Shown here piece by piece: positions 1 to 4,745 of a stretch of 8,180 nt of DNA. Source of the stretch: Rhodobacterales bacterium UBA3089 (GTDB taxonomy: Bacteria; Pseudomonadota; Alphaproteobacteria; Rhodobacterales; Rhodobacteraceae); assembly GCA_002367255.1 (NCBI GenBank), contig DFBD01000199.1, forward strand, positions 13,325 to 21,504, in the 5' to 3' direction. Numbering within the stretch: the stretch's first letter is position 1; each line of letters starts with the position of its first letter. The notes beneath the pieces are model-generated. The model saw only the letters and a program-made list of their open reading frames with translations. It was not told the DNA's origin and did no database searches. Made by a program: the position numbers and the translations under genes.

Positions 1-117
1 CTAAGCTTCACTGCACCTGATCGGGCAGGGGATAAGGTCACAGTGGATGCAGCATTCGTTGAAAAATATTTGGGCGAGTTGTCTAAATCAACCGACCTAA
101 GCCGATACGTTTTGTAA
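1..117 (+). CDS. hslU: HslU, ATPase subunit of the HslUV protease (C-terminal end only)
   Basis: The window opens inside a reading frame that runs from base 1 to the TAA at 115-117, giving 38 residues. They end in DLSRYVL, which closely matches the conserved C-terminus of HslU (DLSRFIL in E. coli), and the preceding [20 protein letters not shown] is also typical of the HslU C-terminal domain. HslU is the AAA+ unfoldase that feeds substrates to the HslV peptidase in the cytoplasm; in the family its last residues insert between HslV subunits and activate them, so this tail is functionally important. The Walker and sensor motifs lie outside the window. The gene converges on the leftward PhnA-like gene across a hairpin. 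The assignment rests on the tail alone but the match is distinctive. Confidence 0.85.
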   Translation, partial: LSFTAPDRAGDKVTVDAAFVEKYLGELSKSTDLSRYVL

Positions 118-120
118 ACC

Positions 121-146
121 ATTGCCCTGCTTCGCGGCAGGGCAAT
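121..146. terminator. Hairpin between convergent hslU and the petPR operon, probably a bidirectional terminator
   Basis: ATTGCCCTGC (121-130) pairs perfectly with GCAGGGCAAT (137-146), a 10-bp stem around the 6-nt loop TTCGCG. It starts 4 bases after the hslU stop and ends 4 bases before the PhnA-like stop, the expected place for a shared terminator of convergent genes. Neither strand has a proper T run after the stem, so it is not a textbook intrinsic terminator. Such T-poor hairpins are common ends of transcripts in alphaproteobacteria; that part is inference. Confidence 0.6.
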
Positions 147-149
147 ACC

Positions 150-359
150 TCAAACCTTCTTCATAAACGAAGCCTTAAGAACAACCGTAGCTTTCCCGAT
201 CCGGCATTCCACCTGATCCGGATTGCCAGTCAGCCGCACGTTCTTGATCTGCGCGCCGCGCTTCAATGTCTTCGACATACCCTTAACTTTCAGGTCTTTG
301 ATGACCATCACCGTGTCGCCATCCTCAAGGGTTGCGCCGTTGCTGTCTTTGGTATCCAT
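150..359 (-). CDS. Small single-domain PhnA-like protein
   Basis: A 69-residue protein that matches the C-terminal (SH3-like) domain of the PhnA/YjdM family, historically named alkylphosphonate utilisation protein. The signature is KDSNGATLEDGDTVMVIKDL at residues 4-23, followed by KVKG, LKRG, KNVRL and a C-terminal SFMKKV. Full-length E. coli YjdM is about 111 residues and begins with a four-cysteine zinc ribbon; this protein lacks it and has one cysteine. The ATG is preceded by AAGGA with a 7-base spacing, so it is a complete short gene, not a broken one. It starts 16 bases after the petR stop and is probably the third gene of petP-petR-phnA. The family's function is unresolved, and the phosphonate label should not be read as a demonstrated role. 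Confidence 0.8.
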   Translation of the reverse strand: MDTKDSNGATLEDGDTVMVIKDLKVKGMSKTLKRGAQIKNVRLTGNPDQVECRIGKATVVLKASFMKKV

Positions 360-375
360 TTATAAATCCTTAAGG

Positions 376-1089
376 TTAATCGGGCGCGAGCATATAGCCC
401 GCCCCGCGTACTGTCTGTAAATATCGAGGTTGCTTGGGGTCCGCTTCCAGCTTGCGCCGCAGCCGCGTGATTTGTACGTCAACGGCCCGTTCCTGCGCCG
501 AACCATCACTTTTGCCAAGATCGTTAACCAATTGCGTACGGGTGATAGGTTCATGCGCATTAGCTGCGAAAAGCTTCATCAAAGCATTCTCGGTCGCGGT
601 TAGCCGGATACGTTCATCCCCCCGCCACAGCTCGCTGCGGGTTACATCATACCGAACATCGGCCATTTGCAGGATCTTGGGCGGCTCGACAACGATATCG
701 GTTTTCGGCACGCGTCGCAGGATAGCGTTCACCCGTAAAAGCAGTTCCTTGGGTTCGAACGGTTTGGCCAGATAATCATCGGCCCCCATCTCTAGCCCCT
801 TGATTCTGTCGTCGGCATCCCCTCGCGCGGTTAGCAAAAGGATGGGGGTGGGCAAGGTGCGGCGCAGGTCTTGGGTTAACGAAAGCCCATCCTCGCCCGG
901 CATCATGATGTCGATGATCAACATGTCGAATTCCAAGCCGAGCAGCAATCGTCGGGCATGGGCCGCGTCGCGTGCGCCGGTTACCAAAAAGCCGTTTCGG
1001 GCAAGGTATTTTTGCAACAACTGCCGAATGCGTTGGTCATCATCAACCACCAGCAGATGCGCTTCACCGTGTTCGTCGCGCGGGATCAT
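376..1089 (-). CDS. petR: OmpR-family response regulator, PetR-like
   Basis: A 237-residue two-component response regulator. The receiver domain covers about residues 11-125 and has the acidic pair D16/D17, the phospho-acceptor D60 (in IIDIMMPGEDG), the switch threonine T87 (LLLTARG) and the conserved lysine K109 (YLAKPF). A winged-helix DNA-binding domain covers about 140-235, with LTATENALMKLF, RAVDVQITRLRRKL and the final VRGAGYML. The ATG overlaps the stop of the upstream MarR gene (ATGA), implying translational coupling. A MarR gene followed directly by an OmpR-type regulator is the petP-petR arrangement of Rhodobacter capsulatus, where petR, lying upstream of the cytochrome bc1 genes, is required for photosynthetic and respiratory growth. 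No histidine kinase and no bc1 genes are in this window. The family call is certain; the name rests on arrangement and overall resemblance. Confidence 0.85.
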   Translation of the reverse strand: MIPRDEHGEAHLLVVDDDQRIRQLLQKYLARNGFLVTGARDAAHARRLLLGLEFDMLIIDIMMPGEDGLSLTQDLRRTLPTPILLLTARGDADDRIKGLEMGADDYLAKPFEPKELLLRVNAILRRVPKTDIVVEPPKILQMADVRYDVTRSELWRGDERIRLTATENALMKLFAANAHEPITRTQLVNDLGKSDGSAQERAVDVQITRLRRKLEADPKQPRYLQTVRGAGYMLAPD

Positions 1090-1601
1090 CGGGTGTCATC
1101 TGCAAAGTTTAATACCTTTTCACGCAAACTTGGGTCAATTATTTGTTCCAGTACGGTGCGGAACCCATGCACGGCTTCCGGCCCCGCGTTAGAATAGGCT
1201 TTGCGCATCCGTTTGCGCTGCGCGCCCGACAATTCCTGCTCCAGTGTCTCGCCCGCCTCGGTCAGGAACAAGTTCCGTTGACGGCGGTCTTGCTTGCCAA
1301 CACGGCTGTCTACCAGACCATCTTCGACCAATTGCCTTAACACACGGTTAAGGGATTGTTTTGTCACGCCAAGGATATTTAATAAATCATTAACCGTCAG
1401 GCCCGGCTTTCGATTGATGAAGTGGATCGCGCGATGGTGCGCCCGCCCGTAGGCATAATTCTCCAGAATTAAATCAGGGTCGGCGGTGAACCCGCGATAG
1501 GCAAAGAACATCAGCTCGATTCCCTGTCGCAACTGGTCGTCGGTCAGGAACAGCAACTGCTCGGATCGACCGGGCTGACGCGCTAAACGGTTTCTTTGCA
1601 T
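1086..1601 (-). CDS. petP: MarR-family winged-helix transcriptional regulator, PetP-like
   Basis: A 171-residue MarR-type regulator. The N-terminal dimerisation helices cover about residues 20-60. The helix-turn-helix is at about 68-100 (LTVNDLLNILGVTKQSLNRV then LVEDGLV), and the wing is at about 102-116 (KQDRRQRNLFLTEAG), the usual D-R-R-x-x-x-L-x-L-T pattern. A C-terminal helical region follows. I chose the ATG at 1601 because GAGGG lies 8 bases upstream and homology begins near it; the frame stays open to 1700, but that extension overlaps the promoter region and looks non-coding. It is the first gene of petP-petR-phnA and is divergent from ilvE. MarR proteins usually repress their own promoter and respond to a small ligand or oxidation. 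No cysteine is present, so a thiol redox switch within this protein is unlikely. Confidence 0.85.
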   Translation of the reverse strand: MQRNRLARQPGRSEQLLFLTDDQLRQGIELMFFAYRGFTADPDLILENYAYGRAHHRAIHFINRKPGLTVNDLLNILGVTKQSLNRVLRQLVEDGLVDSRVGKQDRRQRNLFLTEAGETLEQELSGAQRKRMRKAYSNAGPEAVHGFRTVLEQIIDPSLREKVLNFADDTR

Positions 1602-1633
1602 GGCTTTTCCCTCAAGCTGATTTGCTTGTTCAC

Positions 1634-1662
1634 AGTTTATGTCAGTCTTGTTGACTTTCCAA
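1634..1662 (-). promoter_or_regulatory. Candidate sigma-70 promoter of the petP-petR-phnA operon
   Basis: On the minus strand TTGGAA (1657-1662) and TAAACT (1634-1639) are separated by 17 bases, a plausible -35/-10 pair 32 bases upstream of the petP start codon. The match is moderate. It lies in the 153-bp divergent region shared with ilvE. On the plus strand a TTGACT at 1651-1656 could be a -35 for ilvE, but the sequence 17 bases further on (TAGCAA) is a poor -10, so I do not call an ilvE promoter. Confidence 0.4.
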
Positions 1663-1664
1663 GA
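1646..1664. promoter_or_regulatory. Dyad over the petP -35 element, candidate MarR (PetP) operator
   Basis: TCTTG (1646-1650) and CAAGA (1660-1664) form an inverted repeat with a 9-base spacer, giving a 19-bp site. It overlaps the proposed petP -35 (1657-1662). MarR dimers usually bind imperfect palindromes of this size in their own promoters, so autoregulation is the natural reading. Short dyads arise often by chance. A second weaker dyad, GTCA-N7-TGAC (1641-1655), overlaps it. Confidence 0.3.
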
Positions 1665-1754
1665 ATCATTTGTTAGCAAAATGAGGAAATAACGAAACAA
1701 ACTGTCGAATATGGCGTGATACGCGCAATTTTCGAAAACACGGAGAATAAAACA

Positions 1755-2627
1755 ATGGCTGGAGCCTCATACGACGATCGCGACGGATACATCTGGATGG
1801 ATGGTAAGCTAGTGGAGTGGCGCGATGCAAAGGTGCATGTCCTGACACATGCATTGCATTACGGCTCCTCCGTTTTTGAAGGGGAGCGTTGCTACAACGG
1901 GAAAATTTTCAAAAGTCGGGAGCATTCCGAGCGTTTGCTGAAATCCGGCGAATACATGGACATCCCGATTCCCTACACAGTTGACGAAATAGAAGATGCG
2001 AAGGCAATGGCATTAGAGGCCAGCGGCTTGACCGATGCATACGTTCGCGTTCTTGCGTGGCGTGGTTCGGGTGACGACATGGGGGTCGCGGCGCAGGCTA
2101 ACCCTGTTCATATGGCCGTGGCCGTTTGGCCTTGGGGTGCGTATTACGGCGATGCAAAATATGACGGCGCGAAGCTGGACATTTCCAAATGGAAGCGCCC
2201 TGACCCTGCAACGATCCCGTGTTTCGCCAAGGCTGCCGGTCTTTACATGATCTGCACCATGTCCAAACACGCGGCCGAGGCCAAGGGTTGTTCTGATGCG
2301 TTAATGTATGATTACCGCGGCTACGTGGCCGAGGCGACGGGCGCGAATATCTTCTTCGTCAAGGATGGTGTTGTGCACACGCCAATCCCCGACGCGTTCC
2401 TGAACGGCATCACCCGCCAGACAGTTATAGGCATGTTGCAAGATCGCGGTATCGAGGTGCTCGAGCGCCACATCATGCCCGAAGAACTGGCCGATTTCGA
2501 ACAGTGCTGGCTAACCGGCACCGCTGCCGAGGTAACCCCTGTTGGCCAGATCGGCGACTATACCTTCACTGTCGGCGACCTTACGCGGAACATCGCGGAA
2601 AGCTACGAAAAGCTGGTGCGCGCATAA
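1755..2627 (+). CDS. ilvE: Branched-chain amino acid aminotransferase (class IV PLP enzyme)
   Basis: A 290-residue fold-type IV aminotransferase that interconverts leucine, isoleucine or valine with their 2-oxo acids, using 2-oxoglutarate/glutamate and pyridoxal phosphate, in the cytoplasm. Visible family features are THALHYGSSVFEGER (31-45), the PLP lysine K159 in CFAKAAGLYM, E193 in VAEATGANIFFVKDG (191-205), LNGITRQTV (216-224) and the phosphate-binding LTGTAAEVTPV (253-263). The lysine falls at the position equivalent to that of E. coli IlvE, and the length is close to normal. I chose ATG 1755 because GGAG lies 9 bases upstream; an in-frame GTG at 1716 would add 13 residues without a ribosome site. 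D-amino-acid aminotransferase and aminodeoxychorismate lyase share the fold, but the GTAAEVTPV region fits IlvE best. It is divergent from petP and ends at a strong terminator, so it is probably monocistronic. Confidence 0.9.
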   Translation: MAGASYDDRDGYIWMDGKLVEWRDAKVHVLTHALHYGSSVFEGERCYNGKIFKSREHSERLLKSGEYMDIPIPYTVDEIEDAKAMALEASGLTDAYVRVLAWRGSGDDMGVAAQANPVHMAVAVWPWGAYYGDAKYDGAKLDISKWKRPDPATIPCFAKAAGLYMICTMSKHAAEAKGCSDALMYDYRGYVAEATGANIFFVKDGVVHTPIPDAFLNGITRQTVIGMLQDRGIEVLERHIMPEELADFEQCWLTGTAAEVTPVGQIGDYTFTVGDLTRNIAESYEKLVRA

Positions 2628-2647
2628 TCACTAGGTGAAATACTGTT

Positions 2648-2684
2648 AAAAACGGCGTACTTTTTATGCGCCGTTTTTATTTTG
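2648..2684 (+). terminator. Rho-independent terminator of ilvE
   Basis: AAAAACGGCG (2648-2657) pairs with CGCCGTTTTT (2669-2678) around an 11-base loop, followed by ATTTT. The GC-rich core and the T tract after it make a textbook intrinsic terminator, 20 bases after the ilvE stop. The A-tract on the left also lets it work weakly in reverse. It separates ilvE from the downstream nucleoside hydrolase. Confidence 0.9.
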
Positions 2685-2696
2685 ACGGCGCCCCAT

Positions 2697-2708
2697 TAAA
2701 CCGGTTTA
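2697..2708. promoter_or_regulatory. LacI-type palindrome upstream of the nucleoside hydrolase
   Basis: TAAACCGGTTTA is a perfect 12-bp palindrome with the central CG and AAACCGGTTT core typical of LacI/GalR-family operators in proteobacteria. It lies 49 bases before the nucleoside hydrolase ATG. The best -10 (TATATT, 2728-2733) puts a 17-base-spaced -35 at TTTAGT (2705-2710), which would overlap the palindrome. LacI-family proteins often control nucleoside and sugar catabolism, so control of this gene is plausible. Some 12-bp palindrome is expected by chance in a window this size; position and core sequence are what make it notable. Confidence 0.45.
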
Positions 2709-2720
2709 GTAGTTTAATGA

Positions 2721-2737
2721 TTAACCGTATATTAACC
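2721..2737 (+). promoter_or_regulatory. Full CtrA-type box TTAA-N7-TTAAC
   Basis: TTAACCGTATATTAACC fits the CtrA consensus TTAA-N7-TTAAC exactly, with both halves extended to TTAACC and set 11 bases apart. It ends 20 bases before the nucleoside hydrolase ATG, and the best -10 match (TATATT, 2728-2733) lies inside it. Activating CtrA sites usually sit near -35, so this placement suggests repression, if the -10 is right. CtrA is the alphaproteobacterial cell-cycle and motility response regulator. Confidence 0.5.
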
Positions 2738-2757
2738 AAGAATATGGCGGATTAGGT

Positions 2758-3693
2758 ATGGCTAAGAAAATCATTATAGACACCGATCCGGGTCAGGACG
2801 ATGCCGTGGCGATCCTTCTGGCGCTCGGTTCACCTGAGCTAAAGGTGTTGGGGATCACGGCGGTAGCTGGAAATGTGCCGCTGGCGCTGACCCAGAAAAA
2901 TGTTCGTATTATTTGCGAATTGGCGGGCCGGCCCGATATTCCAGCCTTCGCAGGAGCTATTCGCCCATTGGTGCGCAAACTTGTAACAGCGGAAAATGTG
3001 CACGGAAAAACAGGGTTGAACGGGCCGAAATTGCCTGACCCGACTATGCCGTTACAAGAACAATACGCGGTGGACTTTATTGTTGAAACTTTGATGACTG
3101 AACCCGAAAACACCGTAACCCTTTGTGTTCTCGGCCCGTTAACCAACATCGCGTTGGCCATGATCCGGGAACCCAAAATCATCCCACGCATCGCCGAAAT
3201 CGTCCTGATGGGCGGCGGCTGTTTCGAGGGTGGGAATGTAACCCCCGCCGCCGAGTTCAACATCTACGTCGACCCCCACGCCGCCAAAACCGTGTTCGAA
3301 GCGGGCGTGCCGATCACCATGTTCCCGCTCGATGTCACCCACAAGGCGTTAACAACACGTAAACGCGTGGAGCAGTTCAGGGCCATGGGAACAAAGGTTG
3401 GAACGGCAACAGCCGAACTCCTCGACTTTTTCGAGCGTTTCGATGAAGAAAAGTACGGCACCGACGGCGGCCCGCTGCATGACCCAAACGTCATCGCATG
3501 GCTTTTGAAGCCTGAACTTTACAGTGGCCGCCACATCAACGTCGAAATCGAAACCGCCTCCGAATTGACGATGGGTATGACTGTTGCAGATTGGTGGGGC
3601 GTGACCGACCGACCGAAAAACGCGTATTTCGTGCGCGATTTGGATGCTGATGGCTTCTATAACCTGCTGGTAGAGCGGATTGGTACCTTGTAG
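2758..3693 (+). CDS. Inosine-uridine-type nucleoside hydrolase (IUNH family)
   Basis: A 311-residue nucleoside N-ribohydrolase that would split ribonucleosides into base and ribose for salvage. The calcium- and ribose-binding N-terminal signature IIIDTDPGQDDA (5-16) is intact, with D10, D14 and D15. N39 (AVAGN), VLGPLTN (124-130), MGGG (151-154), AEFNIYVDPHAA (165-176) and H241-D242 (PLHDP) follow at positions that coincide with the Crithidia IUNH catalytic residues. There is no signal peptide, so it is cytoplasmic. The presence of H241 favours an IU-type or broad specificity, but substrate preference (pyrimidine as in RihA/RihB, or mixed as in RihC) cannot be read from sequence alone, so no symbol is given. 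It lies alone between the ilvE terminator and the rsfS promoter. The upstream LacI-type palindrome and CtrA-type box suggest conditional expression. No nucleoside transporter is adjacent. Confidence 0.92.
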   Translation: MAKKIIIDTDPGQDDAVAILLALGSPELKVLGITAVAGNVPLALTQKNVRIICELAGRPDIPAFAGAIRPLVRKLVTAENVHGKTGLNGPKLPDPTMPLQEQYAVDFIVETLMTEPENTVTLCVLGPLTNIALAMIREPKIIPRIAEIVLMGGGCFEGGNVTPAAEFNIYVDPHAAKTVFEAGVPITMFPLDVTHKALTTRKRVEQFRAMGTKVGTATAELLDFFERFDEEKYGTDGGPLHDPNVIAWLLKPELYSGRHINVEIETASELTMGMTVADWWGVTDRPKNAYFVRDLDADGFYNLLVERIGTL

Positions 3694-3710
3694 CCCTTGA
3701 CTCCGCCGCC

Positions 3711-3739
3711 TTGAGACAACAAACGCGCTGTGATATAAC
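3711..3739 (+). promoter_or_regulatory. Sigma-70 promoter with extended -10 for rsfS-rlmH
   Basis: TTGAGA (3711-3716) and TATAAC (3734-3739) are separated by exactly 17 bases, each one mismatch from consensus, and TG at 3731-3732 supplies the extended -10. This is the best promoter match I see in the window. Transcription would begin near 3746, giving an untranslated leader of about 45 bases to CTG 3791 or about 70 to ATG 3818. A GANTC site (GACTC, 3699-3703) lies just upstream of the -35. Confidence 0.65.
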
Positions 3740-3750
3740 TTACAAATGGC

Positions 3751-3767
3751 GCGCCGCTGATCGGCGC
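3751..3767 (+). other. GC-rich hairpin in the rsfS leader
   Basis: GCGCCG (3751-3756) pairs perfectly with CGGCGC (3762-3767) around the 5-base loop CTGAT. It would sit at the very 5' end of the transcript made from the promoter at 3711-3739, 9 bases before the AGGAGG ribosome site. No T run follows, so it is not a terminator. It could stabilise the messenger 5' end or may be incidental. Confidence 0.4.
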
Positions 3768-3776
3768 ATGAGATTT

Positions 3777-3793
3777 AGGAGGACATTGTCCTG
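3777..3793 (+). promoter_or_regulatory. AGGAGG ribosome site with in-frame CTG, probable true start of rsfS
   Basis: A perfect AGGAGG (3777-3782) is followed, after 8 bases, by CTG (3791-3793) in the rsfS frame. Translation from there would begin MSDNVDAAEM, a very ordinary bacterial N-terminus. The nearest conventional start, ATG 3818, lies 35 bases past the AGGAGG and has no ribosome site of its own. The TTG at 3786 and ATG at 3801 are in other frames. The frame and spacing are direct observations; use of CTG is inference. Confidence 0.55.
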
Positions 3794-3817
3794 TCCGATA
3801 ATGTTGACGCGGCCGAG

Positions 3818-4213
3818 ATGACCGCAAGTTCCGCGAATACCACCCTTGGTAAAAGCGGAGATAAAACCGAAAGCGATGCAATGCTCGCCCGGATCTTGAA
3901 CTCGCTTGAAGAGAGCAAGGCAGAAGACATCGTGACCATTCCATTGCACGGGAAATCCGAGATGGCAGATAACATGGTTATCGCGTCTGGTCGTTCCTCG
4001 CGGCAGGTGTCGGGACTGGCGGAAACGCTTTACAAGCTGATTAAAGAAGAAACCGGCATCATTTGTCGTACCGAAGGTAAACAATCCGGCGACTGGGTTT
4101 TGCTGGATTGTGGCGACGCGGTTGTGCATATCTTCCGCCCCGAAGTGCGGGATTTTTATCAGCTGGATAAAATGTGGCTGACTGCCGGTGGTGATCAGCC
4201 CGAAGAGGACTAA
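3818..4213 (+). CDS. rsfS: Ribosomal silencing factor RsfS
   Basis: A protein of 131 residues from ATG 3818 (140 if CTG 3791 is used) in the RsfS/Iojap/YbeB family. RsfS binds ribosomal protein uL14 on the 50S subunit and blocks 30S joining, lowering translation under starvation and aiding 50S maturation. The domain starts at about residue 22 (MLARILNSLEESKAEDIV), then ADNMVIASGRSSRQV (50-64), GDWVLLDCGDAVVHIF (91-106) and RDFYQLDKMW (111-120), all hallmarks of the family. The first 20 residues are a variable extension, so the start cannot be fixed by homology. The listed ATG is the conservative choice; the ribosome site favours CTG 3791. The stop is one base before the rlmH ATG, so the two are co-translated. 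The rsfS-rlmH pairing is widespread in bacteria. Confidence 0.92.
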   Translation: MTASSANTTLGKSGDKTESDAMLARILNSLEESKAEDIVTIPLHGKSEMADNMVIASGRSSRQVSGLAETLYKLIKEETGIICRTEGKQSGDWVLLDCGDAVVHIFRPEVRDFYQLDKMWLTAGGDQPEED

Positions 4214-4214
4214 T

Positions 4215-4685
4215 ATGCGCGTCAGCTTATGCGTTGTCGGTCGCCTGCGGGCGGGGCCGGAACGCGACCTTATCGATGATTACCTAACGCGGTTTGAACG
4301 CACGGGCAGGGCGCTTGGCCTTGGTCCGGCCTCGGTGATCGAGGTTGAGGACAAAAAAGGCGGCGGCTCGATAGCAGAAGCTGCGCTTTTGCGTAAGGCG
4401 ATCCCCGACGGGGCGTTTCTTGTGACAATGGACGAGCGCGGCAAAGTTCTGACCTCGCCAGAGTTTGCCAACAAACTTGCCGGATGGCGCGATAACAGCC
4501 AGCGTGATCTGGCGATTGTGATTGGCGGCGCGGATGGCATTGCGCCCGATCTGCGAGCCGAGGCGGATTTTTCGCTGTCTTTCGGCAAGATGGTCTGGCC
4601 CCACATGCTGGCGCGCGTGATGCTTACCGAACAACTGTATCGCGCAGCGACTATTCTGTCCGGTGGTCCATATCACCGCGCCTGA
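4215..4685 (+). CDS. rlmH: 23S rRNA (pseudouridine1915-N3)-methyltransferase RlmH
   Basis: A 156-residue SPOUT-class methyltransferase that uses S-adenosylmethionine to methylate the pseudouridine at position 1915 in helix 69 of 23S rRNA on assembled ribosomes. Key features are LDERG-like MDERGK (72-77), the SAM-loop VIGGADG (102-108) and the C-terminal knot MVWPHMLARVMLTEQLYRA (126-144) ending in GPYHRA, where the invariant Y-H pair serves catalysis and substrate binding. The length matches the E. coli enzyme (155). ATG 4215 is chosen because GAGGA lies 5 bases upstream and homology begins at MRVSLCVVGR; an earlier in-frame GTG at 4188 lies within rsfS. It follows rsfS after one base and shares its promoter. 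Confidence 0.96.
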   Translation: MRVSLCVVGRLRAGPERDLIDDYLTRFERTGRALGLGPASVIEVEDKKGGGSIAEAALLRKAIPDGAFLVTMDERGKVLTSPEFANKLAGWRDNSQRDLAIVIGGADGIAPDLRAEADFSLSFGKMVWPHMLARVMLTEQLYRAATILSGGPYHRA

Positions 4686-4711
4686 TCGCTTGCGCTTGCG
4701 CGCGCGCGATC
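4684..4711 (+). other. Stem-loop across the rlmH stop codon, possible weak terminator or processing site
   Basis: GATCGC (4684-4689) pairs with GCGATC (4706-4711), and after a short internal mismatch GCGC (4692-4695) pairs with GCGC (4700-4703) around TTGC. The left arm includes the last two bases of the rlmH TGA. Only scattered T residues follow, so termination would be inefficient; gpmI, 60 bases on, may be reached by readthrough. I see no convincing separate gpmI promoter in this gap. Confidence 0.35.
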
Positions 4712-4745
4712 TTACTTAAAGGTTAATCAAAACCGGAGGGCTCCG

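Noticed and set aside
1602..1700. N-terminal extension of petP to an upstream in-frame ATG at 1700
   Set aside because: The added residues do not resemble MarR proteins and overlap the proposed promoter; the ATG at 1601 has a good ribosome site.
1716..1754. GTG start for ilvE
   Set aside because: There is no ribosome site before it, whereas ATG 1755 has GGAG at 9 bases and matches the normal IlvE N-terminus.
4692..4708. Alternating CG tract as a Z-DNA or special structural element
   Set aside because: It is short and is accounted for by the stem-loop at the rlmH stop.
4716..4726. TTAA-N3-TTAA near gpmI (and similarly at 371-379 before the PhnA-like gene) as CtrA boxes
   Set aside because: The spacing is 3, not 7, and the sequence is explained by ordinary AT-rich gaps and ribosome-site context.
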